Shown here: piece by piece, positions 12,691-25,124 of the stretch
Numbering within the stretch: position 1 is the first letter of the stretch
Layout of the letters: each line of letters opens with the position of its first letter
From: Ciona savignyi
Lineage: Eukaryota > Chordata > Ascidiacea > Phlebobranchia > Cionidae
Assembly (NCBI GenBank): GCA_000149265.1
Contig: CH003268.1
Location: forward strand, 170,312 to 234,311
Reading direction: 5' to 3'
Length of the DNA stretch: 64,000 nt
The notes under the pieces: model-generated
What the model was told of the DNA's origin: nothing
What the model saw: the letters and a program-made list of their open reading frames with translations, nothing else
The model's database searches: none
Position numbers and translations under genes: made by a program

Positions 12691-13348
12691 ACCGCTGACA
12701 AACGCGGTACATTCATACACCAAACACCCACACGAAAATGACGCAACTAAAGATTCAATGAACCATCTACTCCATCGATCTGAAGAGTTTAGTCATTCAT
12801 GATTTATTAAATACATGAACGACTGTACAAACAGCATCTTGAAACTTCATGTGTTCTGTGTGTAAAACGCCCAGAGACCTGCAGTTACTGGGGGATGAAA
12901 GAACACAATCATTGGTGGGTTACCTGGCAGGCGATTACGATGTCCATTTTACAAGTATATTTGTTGCATACTTGTCCTTAGACTACCCTAATACGCAAAC
13001 TCTTAAACAATTGAGCTAACGAGGTATTTTTCGTGTTATATTGGAATATATTCTAAAATCTTACGGAAAAACTTAAGTACGGAAATGATAGAGGCAACCA
13101 GCTAAACACGATGACAGTAAAACGTTTCATATTAATCGTTTAAAGTTGATCGGGGATTAGTATTGGTTTAATTTGACTTTCTGGGATGTTTTAAAATTAT
13201 ATTTAGGTCACTTACTATTCAAATGAAGTTATTACAAACCCTAGCATAGACCACTAATCTACTAAACCACCCATACAAGCCGCAAACACCCACATCACCG
13301 GACTTTCTACATGGTTTTAAACTGTTTGGAATCGTCTGTCCAGTTTGA
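12691..13348. other. No gene recognised
   Basis: Plain AT-rich sequence with no motif I can name. Confidence 0.45.
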
Positions 13349-13557
13349 TCGTAGGTTCGAAACTGGTCGCTTGCTGGTCAGTCGTGTCCTTGGACAAGGC
13401 ACTTTACGGACATTGCCTCAACCTAATGGATTGAATAGTTCTACTAAAATTGAAGAAACATGTGAATCTTACACAACATACTGCAATAGCTCCGGCAACC
13501 CGACGGTGGGCGCGAGCTGACATGACGATTGCTCGTGTGGTGAAACTTATACATTCG
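13349..13557 (+). mobile_element. Family A SINE, degraded
   Basis: GAAACTGGTCGCTTGCTGGT, CTTGGACAAGGCACTTTACG and CGACGGTGGGCGCGAG are kept; the head's A box is lost. Confidence 0.7.
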
Positions 13558-13744
13558 CTTTAAAATGAATATAATAGCATCATCATAAAATTGGCTGTTA
13601 TTAAAAAAGCCATGATCTTCTATATTTCTTGTATAAATAAGCAGAAACCGTGATGATAGTCGTCATAAAGAATCATTTTCCGTCTGTGTAGTTTCCATGC
13701 TTTGTAAGTACGATCGCCCCATATTTCCTCAATATTAGCTCCGT

Positions 13745-13968
13745 GTTAACACACCGCGTCACCAGCGGAAAGGTGGTGAGATCGAAACCAACCGCCAGCT
13801 GGTTAATTGTGTCCTTAAGGTCGTAACCTAACTTAGCAATTTATTAGAACAAAAAAGACGTCTCAATTATTTCTACAACACTACAATAGCTCCGGTAATC
13901 CTACAGTGGTCAATTACCTACGGTGGCCCTGCCTTACCCCTAGCAGGGGGTAAAAATGAATATCCTAT
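13745..13968 (+). mobile_element. Family A SINE, degraded
   Basis: Head-like GCGTCACCAGCGGAAAGG, then CAGCTGGTTAATTGTGTCCT and CAATAGCTCCGGTAATCC, ending AATGAATATCCTATC. Confidence 0.65.
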
Positions 13969-16668
13969 CACATCAAATCGCCTTCCGAGTAACCCTCCAA
14001 CGATTGCGTATCAGCCTCTCCCATCCTGCCATAAACCGGGACTTCCCTGCTCACTTATCAATGAGTTGACGTCACCGTCTGCCCACTCTTTCCGTCTGCT
14101 CCTCCTTCCTTCTCTCTTTCTTTCTCCCGCGCGCTCCTGGAGCGCCTTAAACCCGCGCGCACGTTGTCTGATCGTCATTCGGTCCCAGAAAGCATCGCGC
14201 ACGTTTAGCTGCTCAGTTTTCGATGTTTTAACAAAGAAAAGACGTTAAGAAGAGATCGCGACAAGCTAGGATCCGCAAATCCAGGTTTATTTTGTTTTCC
14301 AGTTGAAAATGACAGGATAGTCATAGTTGGTTCTGTGGTTGGTGTATCGTGTTCGAGAAAGTTCGGATATCTTTGTTTCGTCATTGTTGCGCAACTTCGT
14401 CACGTGATGTCCACCTGTCACGCCTCGTTGGCGTTGACCACGTGGTTGCCATGACGACAAGGTGTCGGATTCCGCGATTTCGTAACTTCCCGATTTGTAG
14501 CGCGAAAACGACGTCACGAAAGGCGAATTCTAGAATTTTCCAAACTTCCGCGATCGGACGTGACAATTCGTGTCGCGCCGTTTCAAGGGCTAGTTCGTTA
14601 TGACGTAACAAAGGGTGTTTATTTTCGTTTATTCTCGAACACTCGTGGTGCTCGTATTCCGACTCCTGTTAGCGTTGTGACGTCATAATAGTGTTTTTAA
14701 AATGGTTAATGATCACCAACGCGGCTAATTTGCATCTATGATCTCACAAAGCCCAGTGTTCCCGCCAAGCAACGCGTAAAAGCGCGAAAACCAAACTGAA
14801 AATTCTGACATTTCACTTTTTTAATATTTTGTAAATTTTACATCCGTAAAAATTTTCGTTCCGTTTTGGTCCGAAAAAATTGGATGTGATCTAAGTTAAA
14901 GTAAATACTGACGGTTCTTGTATGCGCGCCGGATGTTAAAAACGGATCGGATATGCAGGTCAGTTCTGAAGATTTTCCTTGAAAAGTTGAATCGATGGCG
15001 ACATCTCGAAAAGTGACGTGATTTATCGGGTTACGTAATTTTTGATTGTGACGTAACAACGTGGAAGATCGGATAGCTTTTTATCGAAGTCAACTTCCGT
15101 TATGCATTAACACGCCACAAGTATTCGCAAACAAAGTAAAATTTAACTGATTAAGAAGCACAGTTGTCGCTTTACGACAAAAATATTATTTTTTGTTCAA
15201 ATTATTATTTTCTGGGGGGGTTTGTTAAATAGTTGTCACTTTACGACAAAAAGGGTCGTTAAAATTTCACTTTTTTCCCAAAACTTATATTTTTTGGTTT
15301 ATTTGAACAAATTGTTGAGATTTCTCGAATTTTCAGATTTTCTCGCGGTTTCTTTGTTTGATCATTGTGACGTGTCCATTATGTTCACGCTCGACCAATC
15401 AGAGCTTAGATTACCGTTACACATCGCCGCTCATGCGCGATGTCCGTTTCCGCGTTCGATGACGTCACTAACTGATGACGTAAGGGTCGTGTCGACCGCC
15501 GTTGTCGCGAATGTCCCTGTGACGTAACAGAGGTGATTTAGAATTCTCGAAAACGCGATTCCCCGAACACGGGATGTCCGCGCGACGCTGACTCATAGAC
15601 AGCGTATAAAACCCCGGTTATAGATATCTTACCACTTATCACGTCATAATCAAACCGCGGCGTGTACGCTCGTGTGGCCGAATGGTTAACGCGACCGATA
15701 CATATACCGATTTTTATAAAAAAAAAACAACAGTCTTGGCGGCCCATCATGGGTTCGAACCTTACCCCGGTAAAAAGTTAGTATCTTGTTTCCCATATAT
15801 TGGTATAAACATAACAGAACATATGTCTGTTATATAGTTCCGCCAAAATGCTTAGGATTTCTTTATCAAAACCGGGTTGAATTCTAGAATAAAGCATTCT
15901 GAGCCGTTTTACAATGTACTGGAAAGCAAATACTGGGGAAAAGTGATTTGTTTACCTTGTTGAAATTTACATGGACTAATGTAACTCGCAATATCTTATT
16001 ACACCAGCTGATTAAACTGGCGCTGTTAATAGGCGGAAGCGAAAATACGTAAAATGCAAAAACACAAAAATTGGAAGTTTATACCAATATCTAGGTTTAC
16101 AAACTATTAATACCCCCACCCCCACTTTATCTGTATTAAACTGACATTTTCGAATCTTAATTTCAGTATTAACAGATAAGTATGTGACATATTAAAACAA
16201 AGATGTTTCCTTATTACACAAGCCCTTCGATATTTATTGATATATTAACCACATGGACAAGTTTACTTCAATTTTGCCTCTGCTAAATGGCGGACACTTT
16301 TTTAGGAGATTTTTTTCAATTATAGATTTCATTAAAATTTCGGTTAAAACTCGCCAAAAATGTTCGTGAAATTCGTTGATTAATTTCATTATGACGTGTG
16401 GATCGTGATTGTTACGTGCTCGCTTGATTGTTACGTTGTAAATGGCGCCTGCAACGCTTCTTCCGCCAAACGCTGTAATTTGCATAACTCGCGATTTTAA
16501 TTCCGCGTTCTTAACGCGCGTATGTGACGTAACAACACGCCCTTTGTGACGAAAAAGTTAAAAAAAAATGGCAATCGTTATATAACAAGAAGCATCGGAT
16601 AAAAACGGATTACGATTCTATCCGAAACCACATCTTGTAAAAACAACTTTAAATACATGAACAAGTTG
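13969..16668. other. CpG- and ACGT-rich stretch without a recognised gene
   Basis: Many CGCG and GACGT motifs with TGACGTCA at 14678 and 15460; a near-tandem TTGTC(G/A)CTTTACGACAAA pair (15166-15252). Open frames here are short, basic or Arg/Ser-rich and unsupported. It could hold unrecognised 5' exons of PIGK, but I found none. Confidence 0.45.
15667..15775 (+). mobile_element. Family B tRNA-like element (tRNA-Ser/Leu-type head)
   Basis: A-box-like GTGTGGCCGAATGGTTAACG and B-box-like GGGTTCGAACCTTACCCC, ~60 bp apart with an A-run between. Similar heads occur at 9835-9885 (-), 33566-33600 (+), 34853-34955 (+) and 35262-35310 (-). No coherent cloverleaf, so not called a tRNA gene. Confidence 0.65.
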
Positions 16669-16676
16669 ATTTAGAC

Positions 16677-16877
16677 CAGTGTTCCCCAACCCGATTCCGC
16701 GGTCTCAAATGAGTCCGTGGAAGGTTTAAATGAGTCCACAAGAACATTAACAATTTGCAAAACTTTTATTTGTTAAGTTGATTTTCGTATGCACATAGTC
16801 CAGTTACGCTACACTTTTGACTTACGCTAATTGAAAAAAGGAAATAGTCCGCGACCAAAAAAGGTTGGGAAACGCTG
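16677..16877. mobile_element. hAT-type MITE, 201 bp
   Basis: Ends CAGTGTTCCCCAACC and GGTTGGGAAACGCTG (2 mismatches in 15), flanked by a perfect 8-bp duplication ATTTAGAC (16669-16676 and 16878-16885). Confidence 0.88.
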
Positions 16878-16885
16878 ATTTAGAC

Positions 16886-17655
16886 AATAAAATATACGGA
16901 TAAAAACGGACGCGCTCGCTAAACAGTATTATCATCCGACTAGAGCTGCGAATGCATAAAGGTAACGCGTCAGGGTGTGGTTTTCATTGAAAATCGATTG
17001 ATCCGGAAATAATCCAGTTTAGTTGATCCGCGATTAACGTCGCGTAATTAAGCGTCGTCGTCTCCTGTTTCCGACGCGTTACCGCGAACTTCGGATGTCA
17101 CAATCGGTTGTCGTGTTTCCGTATTATTACGTCACAGTAATTCCGGTTTACAACAATGTAACGTTACAACAATGTAACGTGACGTCACGACTAGAGTTCC
17201 GGGCGCGTGCGTTAACGTCCGTATCCGTCCGACGTCGTCCGTCCGCGTCCGTATCCGTCCGACGTCACCCGTCCGCACGTGCTGAGCGCTAAATGGCGAC
17301 AGCGGTTTCCTCAATTCGAGGTAAACCACTTCGTGGAAAAGCGGCAAAATCGCGCGTATTACTTCCCAGGCATTATGACGTCATAACGCTATCTTATTTC
17401 CTCGATCGCGTATTAACGAAGGTCCGATGAACAAAGTTTGTTTTTCAAACGTGTTTAGACTTATAACAAATACCCTTCACTTTATATCCTGGTGGGTGGG
17501 AATATATTGAACAAATTAACCACAAGTTCGTTTTATGACTCATACCCACTGTCGAGCTGCTGATATTACACTGTGCTGCGGTCTGCTCTTGTCATTTAAT
17601 CCACAACTACCTCGGTTTACTTGTACAATGCTTATGTGGGACGTGGCAATGGTTT
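16886..17655. other. No gene; ACGT/CpG-rich
   Basis: TGACGTCA at 17180 and 17376. The Pu/Py-like run GTCCGTATCCGTCCGACGTC repeats at 17217-17275. Part of an element B-like unit at 17540-17640. Confidence 0.45.
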
Positions 17656-17946
17656 GGATAGGATAGGATATTCATGTTTATCCCCGTGAATGGGAAAACC
17701 AGGGGGTTAACACAAGGGCAATCTTCAGATCACCTCACGCCCATCGTCGGGTTACCCGAGCTGTTGCAGTGTGTTGTATATGATAGACACGTTCCTTCAA
17801 TTTGGTAGAACCCATTAATCCGCTGGGTTCAGGCAATGTCTGTTAAGTGCCTTGCCCAAGGACACAACCGACTAGCTAGCGACCAGTTTCGCACCTGCAA
17901 CCTTTCGATTGAAAGGCGACGCACTTAACCGTTAGACCAACCGGAC
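17656..17946 (-). mobile_element. Full-length family A SINE
   Basis: Begins GGATAGGATAGGATATTCAT and ends in the inverted head (CGACGCACTTAACCGTTAGA). It stops ~45 bp before the first visible PIGK exon. Confidence 0.88.
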
Positions 17947-17990
17947 GATTGTCATGGTATTGTGATGTAATAATGGTGATTCTCCCGCAG

Positions 17991-20900
17991 GCAAGGTATA
18001 CAACAACAGGAACGAAGCGATCGATTTGTACGGTGATGACGTGGAAGTGGATTACCGTGGTTACGAGGTGCGTGGTGTTCGTTGTGGACCCTGGTGGGGG
18101 GGATATGTGGTGGTGGGTTCATTGGGGGATTTCCCATGCTCGTTGTCGAGTTGCTGGGGGTATTACAATTGTGTGGGCGAGATTAATAGGTTGAAAGGAG
18201 GATAACTGCTTTAAAGTATGCTAACTAACCCAACCCCACTAAAAGTTGGGACATTAATTCCAACCATGTCACCAACACTAATCTCAGTTTCACACTCAGT
18301 ACTAACCCTTACTTTTTAACCCATCTTAGATGTCTTGAATTTTCTTTTATTGTGTAGTTTTCTCCTTGACGGACATGCAGTGGGGTGGCGCCATTGATAT
18401 TGGGTACTTGGGAGGGGGTTAACTTGTGTGCGTAGTCGAGTTGATAAAGCTATTGATGTGTTACGGTGATTTTGCCACTAATATAATATTCATGTGGGTG
18501 GGGACTTTATCCAAGTGTACCATAAGACACCTAATCCTCACAGTCAAGTTTCCCAAGCTATTACATTGTATCAGACGCCACTGGGCATGGACAAAATAAT
18601 CATCTGTACACCCACACACGTGTAATACCTCCATCGAAAATGGTTTTATCCGGTTGTCCACACACCGATATCTTTCCTGGAATGCTTAAAACAGATATGA
18701 GGAAATACCTCAATGGTGGGAAATAAGAAACAGAAACCAGGAAGTGATGTGTGTTGCATCTGTTCAATAAGAATTGATTGTAGATAGCTACCTTCAGTCA
18801 TGTCTAAGTTTGATCATAACCGCGAGGTTTTGTGGGGGGTTGATTTTCCTTTAAGTGATTTGTCACATTTACTAAAGAATTTTGTTTTAAAGCATCATCT
18901 CCTGTCCACAGTCAAGTTGCTGGAGCTCTTACAGTGTGTGGATAATTAGACATGACTTTTAATTTGGACAACTCATTAGATACCATTGGGTTGAAGCAAT
19001 GTAAAGTGGCTTGCTCAGGTGCACAGTAATACACCTCATGTCCACAGTCGAGTTACTGGAGCTATTACAGTGCGTGGATAATTGCTTCATTTATATCCTC
19101 GTGGGTGGAAAGTCAGGCTTCATCCACAGGTATCGTAAGAAACCTCATGCTTTCAGTTCAGTTGCTGGAGCTATTACATCGTGTGGATGGTTGGTTCATT
19201 TATATCCTTGTGGGTGGGAAGCCAAACTATATTCAAGGCTTAAGACCTGGTTCTTCAATGCTCCAATCCAGATTACTTTGCGTTCAACCACTAACCCCCC
19301 CCCGTTCCAGGTCACGGTGGAGAATTTCATCCGAGTGCTCACAGGGAGGTTACCACCGGATACCCCTCGCTCGAAGAGATTAAACACAGATGACAGAAGT
19401 AATGTGCTGGTGTATATGACAGGTTGGTTATGTGTGAGATTGTTGGGTAAAGGTTGAAATGTGTATTTGTAGGTCCTGGGTGAAATGTTGGTTGGTGGGT
19501 GTTCATTTGGCCTATTGGGGTAGTGAGATTAAATAGGCACCGGGGTTAAATTTGGAAGGTTTAAAGTTAACTTTGAGTGTTCAGTGGTTAATTTTAATTG
19601 TTGGGGTCAAATTTGAAATATTAAACTGGGATCGGGTTAAATTTGGGTGTGGGGTGGAGAGTTATTTTTTGGGGTATAATTGAAAATGTGGTATAAAGAC
19701 CCCGAGTAAAAAGTTCAATTGGTGGGTTAATTTGTTATTTTTGTGGTTAAAATTTAAATCTGAAATACTTCTGGCAAAACTTGGATAGTTTGGTTAATAT
19801 TTGGAACGTTAAAATAAACCTGTCTGACCCATTTCTCGTAAAAATCCATTTTTAAATTAATTTCCATTGGAACAAGAAAAACAACAGGCTTTAGGTTACT
19901 CTAGGTCAAGCAGGTTATTAAAGGTCAATAAATCAATTATATTGTTTTTAAGCCGAAAACCAATCAAAATTTAATGATAAAGCCTGGTTGGGTTATTTTT
20001 ATCCAAAAAACAAATTTAATTAAAATGTTTTACAATTTGCGATGTAGATATTTTAGCGCATTTTTATGGAATATTGTTTTGTCCTTTGTTTTATGATCAA
20101 GACTGGTTGAATCAAATTTGTGAATCTATAAAACTGTTTTGACTTATGCTTTTTGCTTAGACCTTTTAATTAAATTTTTGAGTCAATATTTTTGTGTTTG
20201 AATCCAAAGTCCAGGTGAAAATGAACGCTACCCCTTGTAGCCCATAGTGTGAACTGAAATTTTGTTTTTCTGGATTTTTATGAGGATTTAAACTTTCCAA
20301 TAACCCTACCAATATGCAAATTTTAATCTAACTATCCATTTTCGTATTCCTGGCAAAACAATAAGTTTCTACTAGCAATATAAATGCAGGGACCTCAAAA
20401 TGTCTATATTGACTCTTAACAACATACGAAACTTAGCCAAATTATCACAACGCTTGAAATTTAAGTTCCCAAGGCTTAGGATTTGAAGTGTGGAATAAAC
20501 AACCTAAGTAAACTATGTACGACTCTTATAACCATTGCAAACAATCTTAATAACTGTGAATCGCGTTTATAGCCACCACTCGAGGGGGTTGTGCGCACAC
20601 ACTATTATCTCGACAAAACGACCATTTGTTAAACTGCTATTAACCTTTTTATAGTTGTTGAGGTTACTTTTACGACCATTACAGCTGTTTTCCTGCTACA
20701 AAAATAGCTTGTTTTTCTGGCAGATTTGACGCCTTTTTCGTTTAATTCGATAAACAGCGTTTTATAATCGAAAAACAAGATATGAAATTTAATTAACCTT
20801 TCGATTTCACGCTATTTAAAACAGATTTTAAGATAGATTTCTTGGTATGATAAAAGCAAATAATCAACATATGATGAAGTAAACAGATCATTATTATCCG

Positions 20901-23900
20901 TAAACACTTTTTTAAGACCGATTACGTTTTATTGCAAAGTGCTTTCATTTTATTTTTAAAATGCTTATCTAGTGTTTCCAGCTCATTTTGTTTTTAAATT
21001 CAGTGTTTCCAGCTTATATTGTTTCCAAATTCAGTGTTGCCAATTTGTTTTTTCAATCTGCGTGTTTCCAAAGCACCTTGGTCACCAATATCTGCTGAGT
21101 TTCAATTGAGCAGTACTGGGGAAAGGTGGAATGGCAACACTGCAACCTCCTTTATGATGTCATAATTCCTAGAACTACCGTTTTTGCCGAGATAAAAAAT
21201 ACCAAGAATTTTTCTTATGGGAATAAATTCAAATCTTTCAATTTGCGTATCTATGCTAATCCACACAAAGAATATTGAAACAACATCTCGTTTCTGATTA
21301 ATGTGTGTGCTAAATTTAAATATTGCCTTCCGATATTGAAATTAGTTCCAAGTATTTGGACAATGGTTAATATGAGATTAGGTAATCACTGGTTTAATAT
21401 GAGAGACACATAAAACTAGATTTAGTATTAGTTATAAGCTATTCGAAGAGATTTTGTTTTAGGAGCTGTTGATATTGTATTTGTTGATTAGAAACCAGTA
21501 GTTAACTAATCAGAGATTTAGTAATCACTTATTTGAGGCAAGCGTTTACAAATTAAAGATTTCCTTATGGTAAAGTAATCAAGATTACTTTTCAGTTTCA
21601 GTAATCCTGGATTTAGTAATCCTTGATTAAAACAGGTGTTACTAATCCGAGATTAAAAACTTTAGTTAGATTTCCTTTATGATAAAATTAAGTGTTTAAC
21701 TTTCATTTTCACTAATCCCAGCTTTAGTAATCATCGATTAGAACAGGCGTTACTAATCCGAGATTAAACTTCAGTTTTACAAACCACAAGATTTTCTAAG
21801 AAATCGCTTTGCGTGTTGAACACCTTAATCACCAATGTGATTGTGATGTCATAGTCAAGCACATTGGATTAAGGTGGAAAACAAACAAGGCATTGTCACC
21901 ACTGTGATGTCATAGTAGGCTTTGTTTTAACCCACACAACATCTGCCAGGGGACAAGTTTAAACACAATTTACAAAAAATTAGAAATGAATCTGAAAATA
22001 CCTAACACCTGTCTGAGATGAAAATGTCTGAATAAGGCTATAAAAAGAAGTTTAAACTAATCAGAGATTTAGATTTTGTTTAAAGGGATTTAGTAATCGC
22101 TAATTTAAGGCAAGCGAAATAACAATGGAAATAGTGATAAGGCTAGGAATGGAACCAATCCTGTGAATAAGTAGGTAGAATTTGTCAGACTTCCTTATGC
22201 TCAAAGTTTGGTCACTAAAGTTGATACTGTGTGATAACAGTCCTGTATATGATAATTTTTGTTTAACACAATAAACTAAACTTAATATTCGAGAATCATT
22301 GGGTGGAAATGTGTGAATATCGTGAAATAAAGGGTGCAATATGCGATGAATTGTTCGATGGTCCCACCCACCAATTGACCACAATGTCATTGAATCATTG
22401 GGAATATGTGTGAATGGCGTGGGGTTTGCTCCAATATGTGATGCAGCATTCAATAGTCCCACCCACCAACTAACCACAATGTCATCCACCCAGGTCATGG
22501 AGGAGAGGATTTCCTCAAGTTTCAAGATGCAGAGGAAGTCTCCAACGTGGAGTTGGCTGATGCGTTCGAACAGATGTGGCAGAAGAGGAGGTGGGTGCCA
22601 TACGGGTGGGATGTAGGTGGTGGTGGCCCTGTGGGCGGGAGTAGTGTAGGTGGGTATCATAGGGTGGTAGGAGCGATTTTGTAGGTGTATTCCCATGGAG
22701 TCGATGAGTGGCATAGTAGCATATGTTGTCCCCATGGCCCGTGGGTGTGTAAGTGCTGCTCCCAGTGGGTAAGGAGGACATGGGCAGGTCACCAGACTAA
22801 TGACATGAATGTTCGGTTTCCCTTGGATGAGAAAACACAAGTAATGTTTCTTCTGCAGGCAACTGTTACATCACCTCGCACCCATGGTCAGCTTACCAGA
22901 AATATTGCAGTGTCTTGCATAAAATTGCGATGTTTTGTTTTATTTTGGTACATTTAATCAGGGGGTTTTGACAATGTCTCCTAAATGCCCCATCCAAGGA
23001 CACAACCAACAAAGTGGCTGGTCGCGATCCCATAACCATAACAACACAAATCTGAATCTCGATTACTTTTCTCTGATACATTTTATTTTTATTTTTTTTT
23101 TTTGACTGAAATTCGGTAATTCCCCCAAACAGATACAACGAGCTGCTATTCATCATCGACACTTGCCAGGCAGTTTCCATGTTCAGCCGGTTTTACTCAC
23201 CCAACCTCATGGCAATCGCAAGTAGCCAGATTGGGGAGGATTCTCTCTCGGTGAGTTGGACCTTATGTGTCTGGTGTGTTGATAAATTATCTTTGTAATT
23301 TTTTACTCCCTACCATGTATATTTCTTGCACCCACACTATCACATACATTTCTTGTACCCACATTACCACATACATTTCTTGTACCCACATTACCACACA
23401 CATTTCTTGTACCCACATTATCACGTACATTTCTTGTACCCACATTACCACATACATTTCTTGTACCCACATTACCATCTACATTCCTCAGACTCATATT
23501 ATCATCTTGATTACCATGCTTTGATACAGTTACCCATATATCCAAACCCACCTAACCCCCCTCCCCCCCCTAGCACCACGTGGATCCAGCCATCGGAGTT
23601 TATATCATCGATCGCTACACTTATCATCTGCTCGAGTTCTTGGAGCGAGTGAAACCTGGAAGCTCGAAGACAATGGATCAGCTGGTGAGTCACCTAGTGG
23701 TAGTAAATGGTTACTTGTGCTCGCNNNNNNNNNNNNNNNNNNNNNNNNNNNNNNNNNNNNNNNNNNNNNNNNNNNNNNNNNNNNNNNNNNNNNNNNNNNN
23801 NNNNNNNNNNNNNNNNNNNNNNNNNNNNNNNNNNGGGGGTTAACACATAGGCAATCATCCGATCACTTCGCGTCCACCGTTGGGTTGCTATGGAATATCT

Positions 23901-25098
23901 CTGTGTTTTTAAATATAGTTTAGTGGGTTATAAAACATTTATAGAATTGTCTTCATCATATACAAGACCTACATATTAACTCCAGTATCCTGACCTTAGG
24001 CATAAAGTAACCGGTCGGTTGCCTGTGTGGCAAATATCCTGTGATTTCCTGTTGACTGAATGAAAAGATAACTATTCTCCCATGGTATAAACAGGCATCG
24101 GCAAACTACGGCCGCGGGAAAAATCTGGCCCGACTGGTATTTTATTCTGACTGGCCGATGTTATCGATGTGTTGCAAGACTAAATAGTGATGTCACAGCT
24201 GAATTATGATGTCACAGATATATTTGTGCGTCGCTGAACGCAACATTGCTTACTGGTTTTAACCATTAATGTACCGCATTTGTTAGTTTAGTTTTTTTTA
24301 TCAACAATGACAAACTATATGTGAGTGGCGGCTCAATCACTTGGCCGGCCAGTCTAAGAACGAAATAATTTTGTGCCTGGTTCAAAAAGTGTGCCCACCC
24401 TTAATCTAAACGTACCTTGATGACGTCATAATTCGTTCCAGTTAAAAGTGTGCCCCCCGCACCACTGCATTTCGACGCCGGGATTTTCAACGCATCTGTT
24501 CGCAAGATCGACTGATCGGACGCTGATTTCGGATTTCTTCGGAAGTGTTCGGACGGTGGATCTCTCCGACGACGTCGTACGTTGGACGGCGAGAAACACG
24601 TCACGTGGGAATTCCCCTGAAATCGACGAGACGTAAGTAATGAGTGGCATCGAATCCCCTAGCGAACACGCTATAAGGCGTAATCACACGGGCTGTCTTC
24701 CAAGATTACCTTGCGCCCACCGTCGGGTTAGTGGATCTATTACAGTGTATCGTGTATCATTCAGACGCTCCTTCAATTTAGTAGAGCTCATTAATCTGCT
24801 GGGTTCAGGTAATGTCCGTTAAGTACCTTGCCTATGAAGACACAAACGACTAGCTAGTGATAAGTTTCGAATCTGCAATCCTTCGCCTGATGGGAAACTC
24901 GCTAACCCACCAAGGCATTTAAAATAATTTATTTCTGTTTTCAGATCAGAGAAATCCAACTTTGCCAGTGTTGACCAATTTCTAACCGAAATTCCAACTG
25001 CGGAGAAATCGAAGCATCCAATGTCAGAAACGGCATCACTGGCTCTGTTATTTGTCGTTGTTTCGTTAACAATTAAAACATTTTGTGATTTTCGTTGA
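17991..25098 (+). CDS. PIGK: GPI transamidase catalytic subunit (PIG-K/GPI8), 3' two thirds, 7 exons
   Basis: PIG-K is the caspase-like (peptidase C13) subunit of the ER GPI-transamidase. It cleaves the C-terminal signal of precursor proteins and transfers them to a GPI anchor. Exons seen: 17991-18067, 19311-19422, 22494-22590, 23133-23250, 23574-23684, 24442-24632, 24945-25098; all junctions are GT..AG and the phases agree. Recognisable runs are YGDDVEVDYRGYE, LTGRLPPDTPRSKRL, NVLVYMTGHGGEDFL, ADAFEQMWQKRRYNELL, FIIDTCQAVSM, HVDPAIGVYIIDRYTY and LISDFFGSVRTVDL. The catalytic His is in TGHGG (start of exon 22494) and the catalytic Cys in DTCQ (exon 23133); DTCQA replaces the vertebrate DTCQG. 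The last exon encodes a hydrophobic membrane segment (SLALLFVVVSLTIKTF) just before TGA. AATAAA follows at 25119. The signal peptide and first ~100 residues were not found upstream, so the model is 5'-partial. An N gap (23725-23834) lies in an intron and removes no expected residue. Confidence 0.95.
18895..19235 (+). repeat. Element B copies in PIGK intron
   Basis: CCTGTCCACAGTCAAGTTGC, TGTGTGGATAATTAGACATG, TAGATACCATTGGGTTGAAG and GCTTGCTCAGGTGCACAGTA, about two imperfect units. Confidence 0.75.
19423..22493 (+). other. Large PIGK intron
   Basis: AT-rich intron. Contains many TAATC/GATTA sites and a ~115-bp imperfect duplication at 21590-21780 (ACTAATCCGAGATTAAA occurs in both halves). No exon recognised. 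Confidence 0.7.
22806..23037 (-). mobile_element. Degraded family A SINE in PIGK intron
   Basis: CATCACCTCGCACCCATGGT, ATATTGCAGTGTCTTGCATA, CCATCCAAGGACACAACCAA and GGCTGGTCGCGATCCCATAA align with the inverted SINE. Confidence 0.65.
23326..23495 (+). repeat. 27-bp minisatellite in PIGK intron, ~6 copies
   Basis: ACATTTCTTGTACCCACATT then ACCACAT repeats every 27 bp (9 codons), creating His/Thr-rich open frames on both strands that are not genes. Confidence 0.9.
23725..23834. other. Assembly gap (N)
   Basis: 110 unresolved bases inside a PIGK intron, bordered on the right by a family A SINE fragment. Confidence 0.98.
23835..23890 (-). mobile_element. Family A SINE fragment beside gap
   Basis: GGGGGTTAACACATAGGCAA and CGCGTCCACCGTTGGGTTGC; cut off by the N run. 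Confidence 0.7.
24088..24415. mobile_element. Possible hAT-like MITE
   Basis: Left end CAGGCATCGGCAAACTACGG with GC-rich inner end and a loosely matching right end AGTGTGCCCACCCTT; no exact target duplication seen. Confidence 0.4.
24670..24917 (-). mobile_element. Family A SINE in last PIGK intron
   Basis: TTGCGCCCACCGTCGGGTTA, CTGCTGGGTTCAGGTAATGT, GACACAAACGACTAGCTAGT and a degraded head. Confidence 0.8.
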
Positions 25099-25118
25099 TT
25101 TTCCTGTGATTATGTTGA

Positions 25119-25124
25119 AATAAA
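25119..25124 (+). terminator. PIGK polyadenylation signal
   Basis: AATAAA begins 21 bases after the PIGK stop codon (TGA 25096-25098). Spacing and strand fit a cleavage/polyadenylation signal; no transcript evidence. Confidence 0.55.

Noticed and set aside
14011..14250. Arg/Glu-rich 63-codon frame as a basic protein
   Set aside because: Opposite frame is Ser/Leu/Arg-rich; no splice context or homologous motif; composition explains it.
22100..22840. 246-codon minus-strand open frame
   Set aside because: Antisense to PIGK exon 22494-22590 and flanking intron; Pro/His/Thr-rich with no recognisable domain, while the plus strand reads a conserved enzyme.
23267..23652. His/Thr/Cys-rich open frames on both strands
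   Set aside because: 27-bp minisatellite (multiple of 3) keeps frames open.
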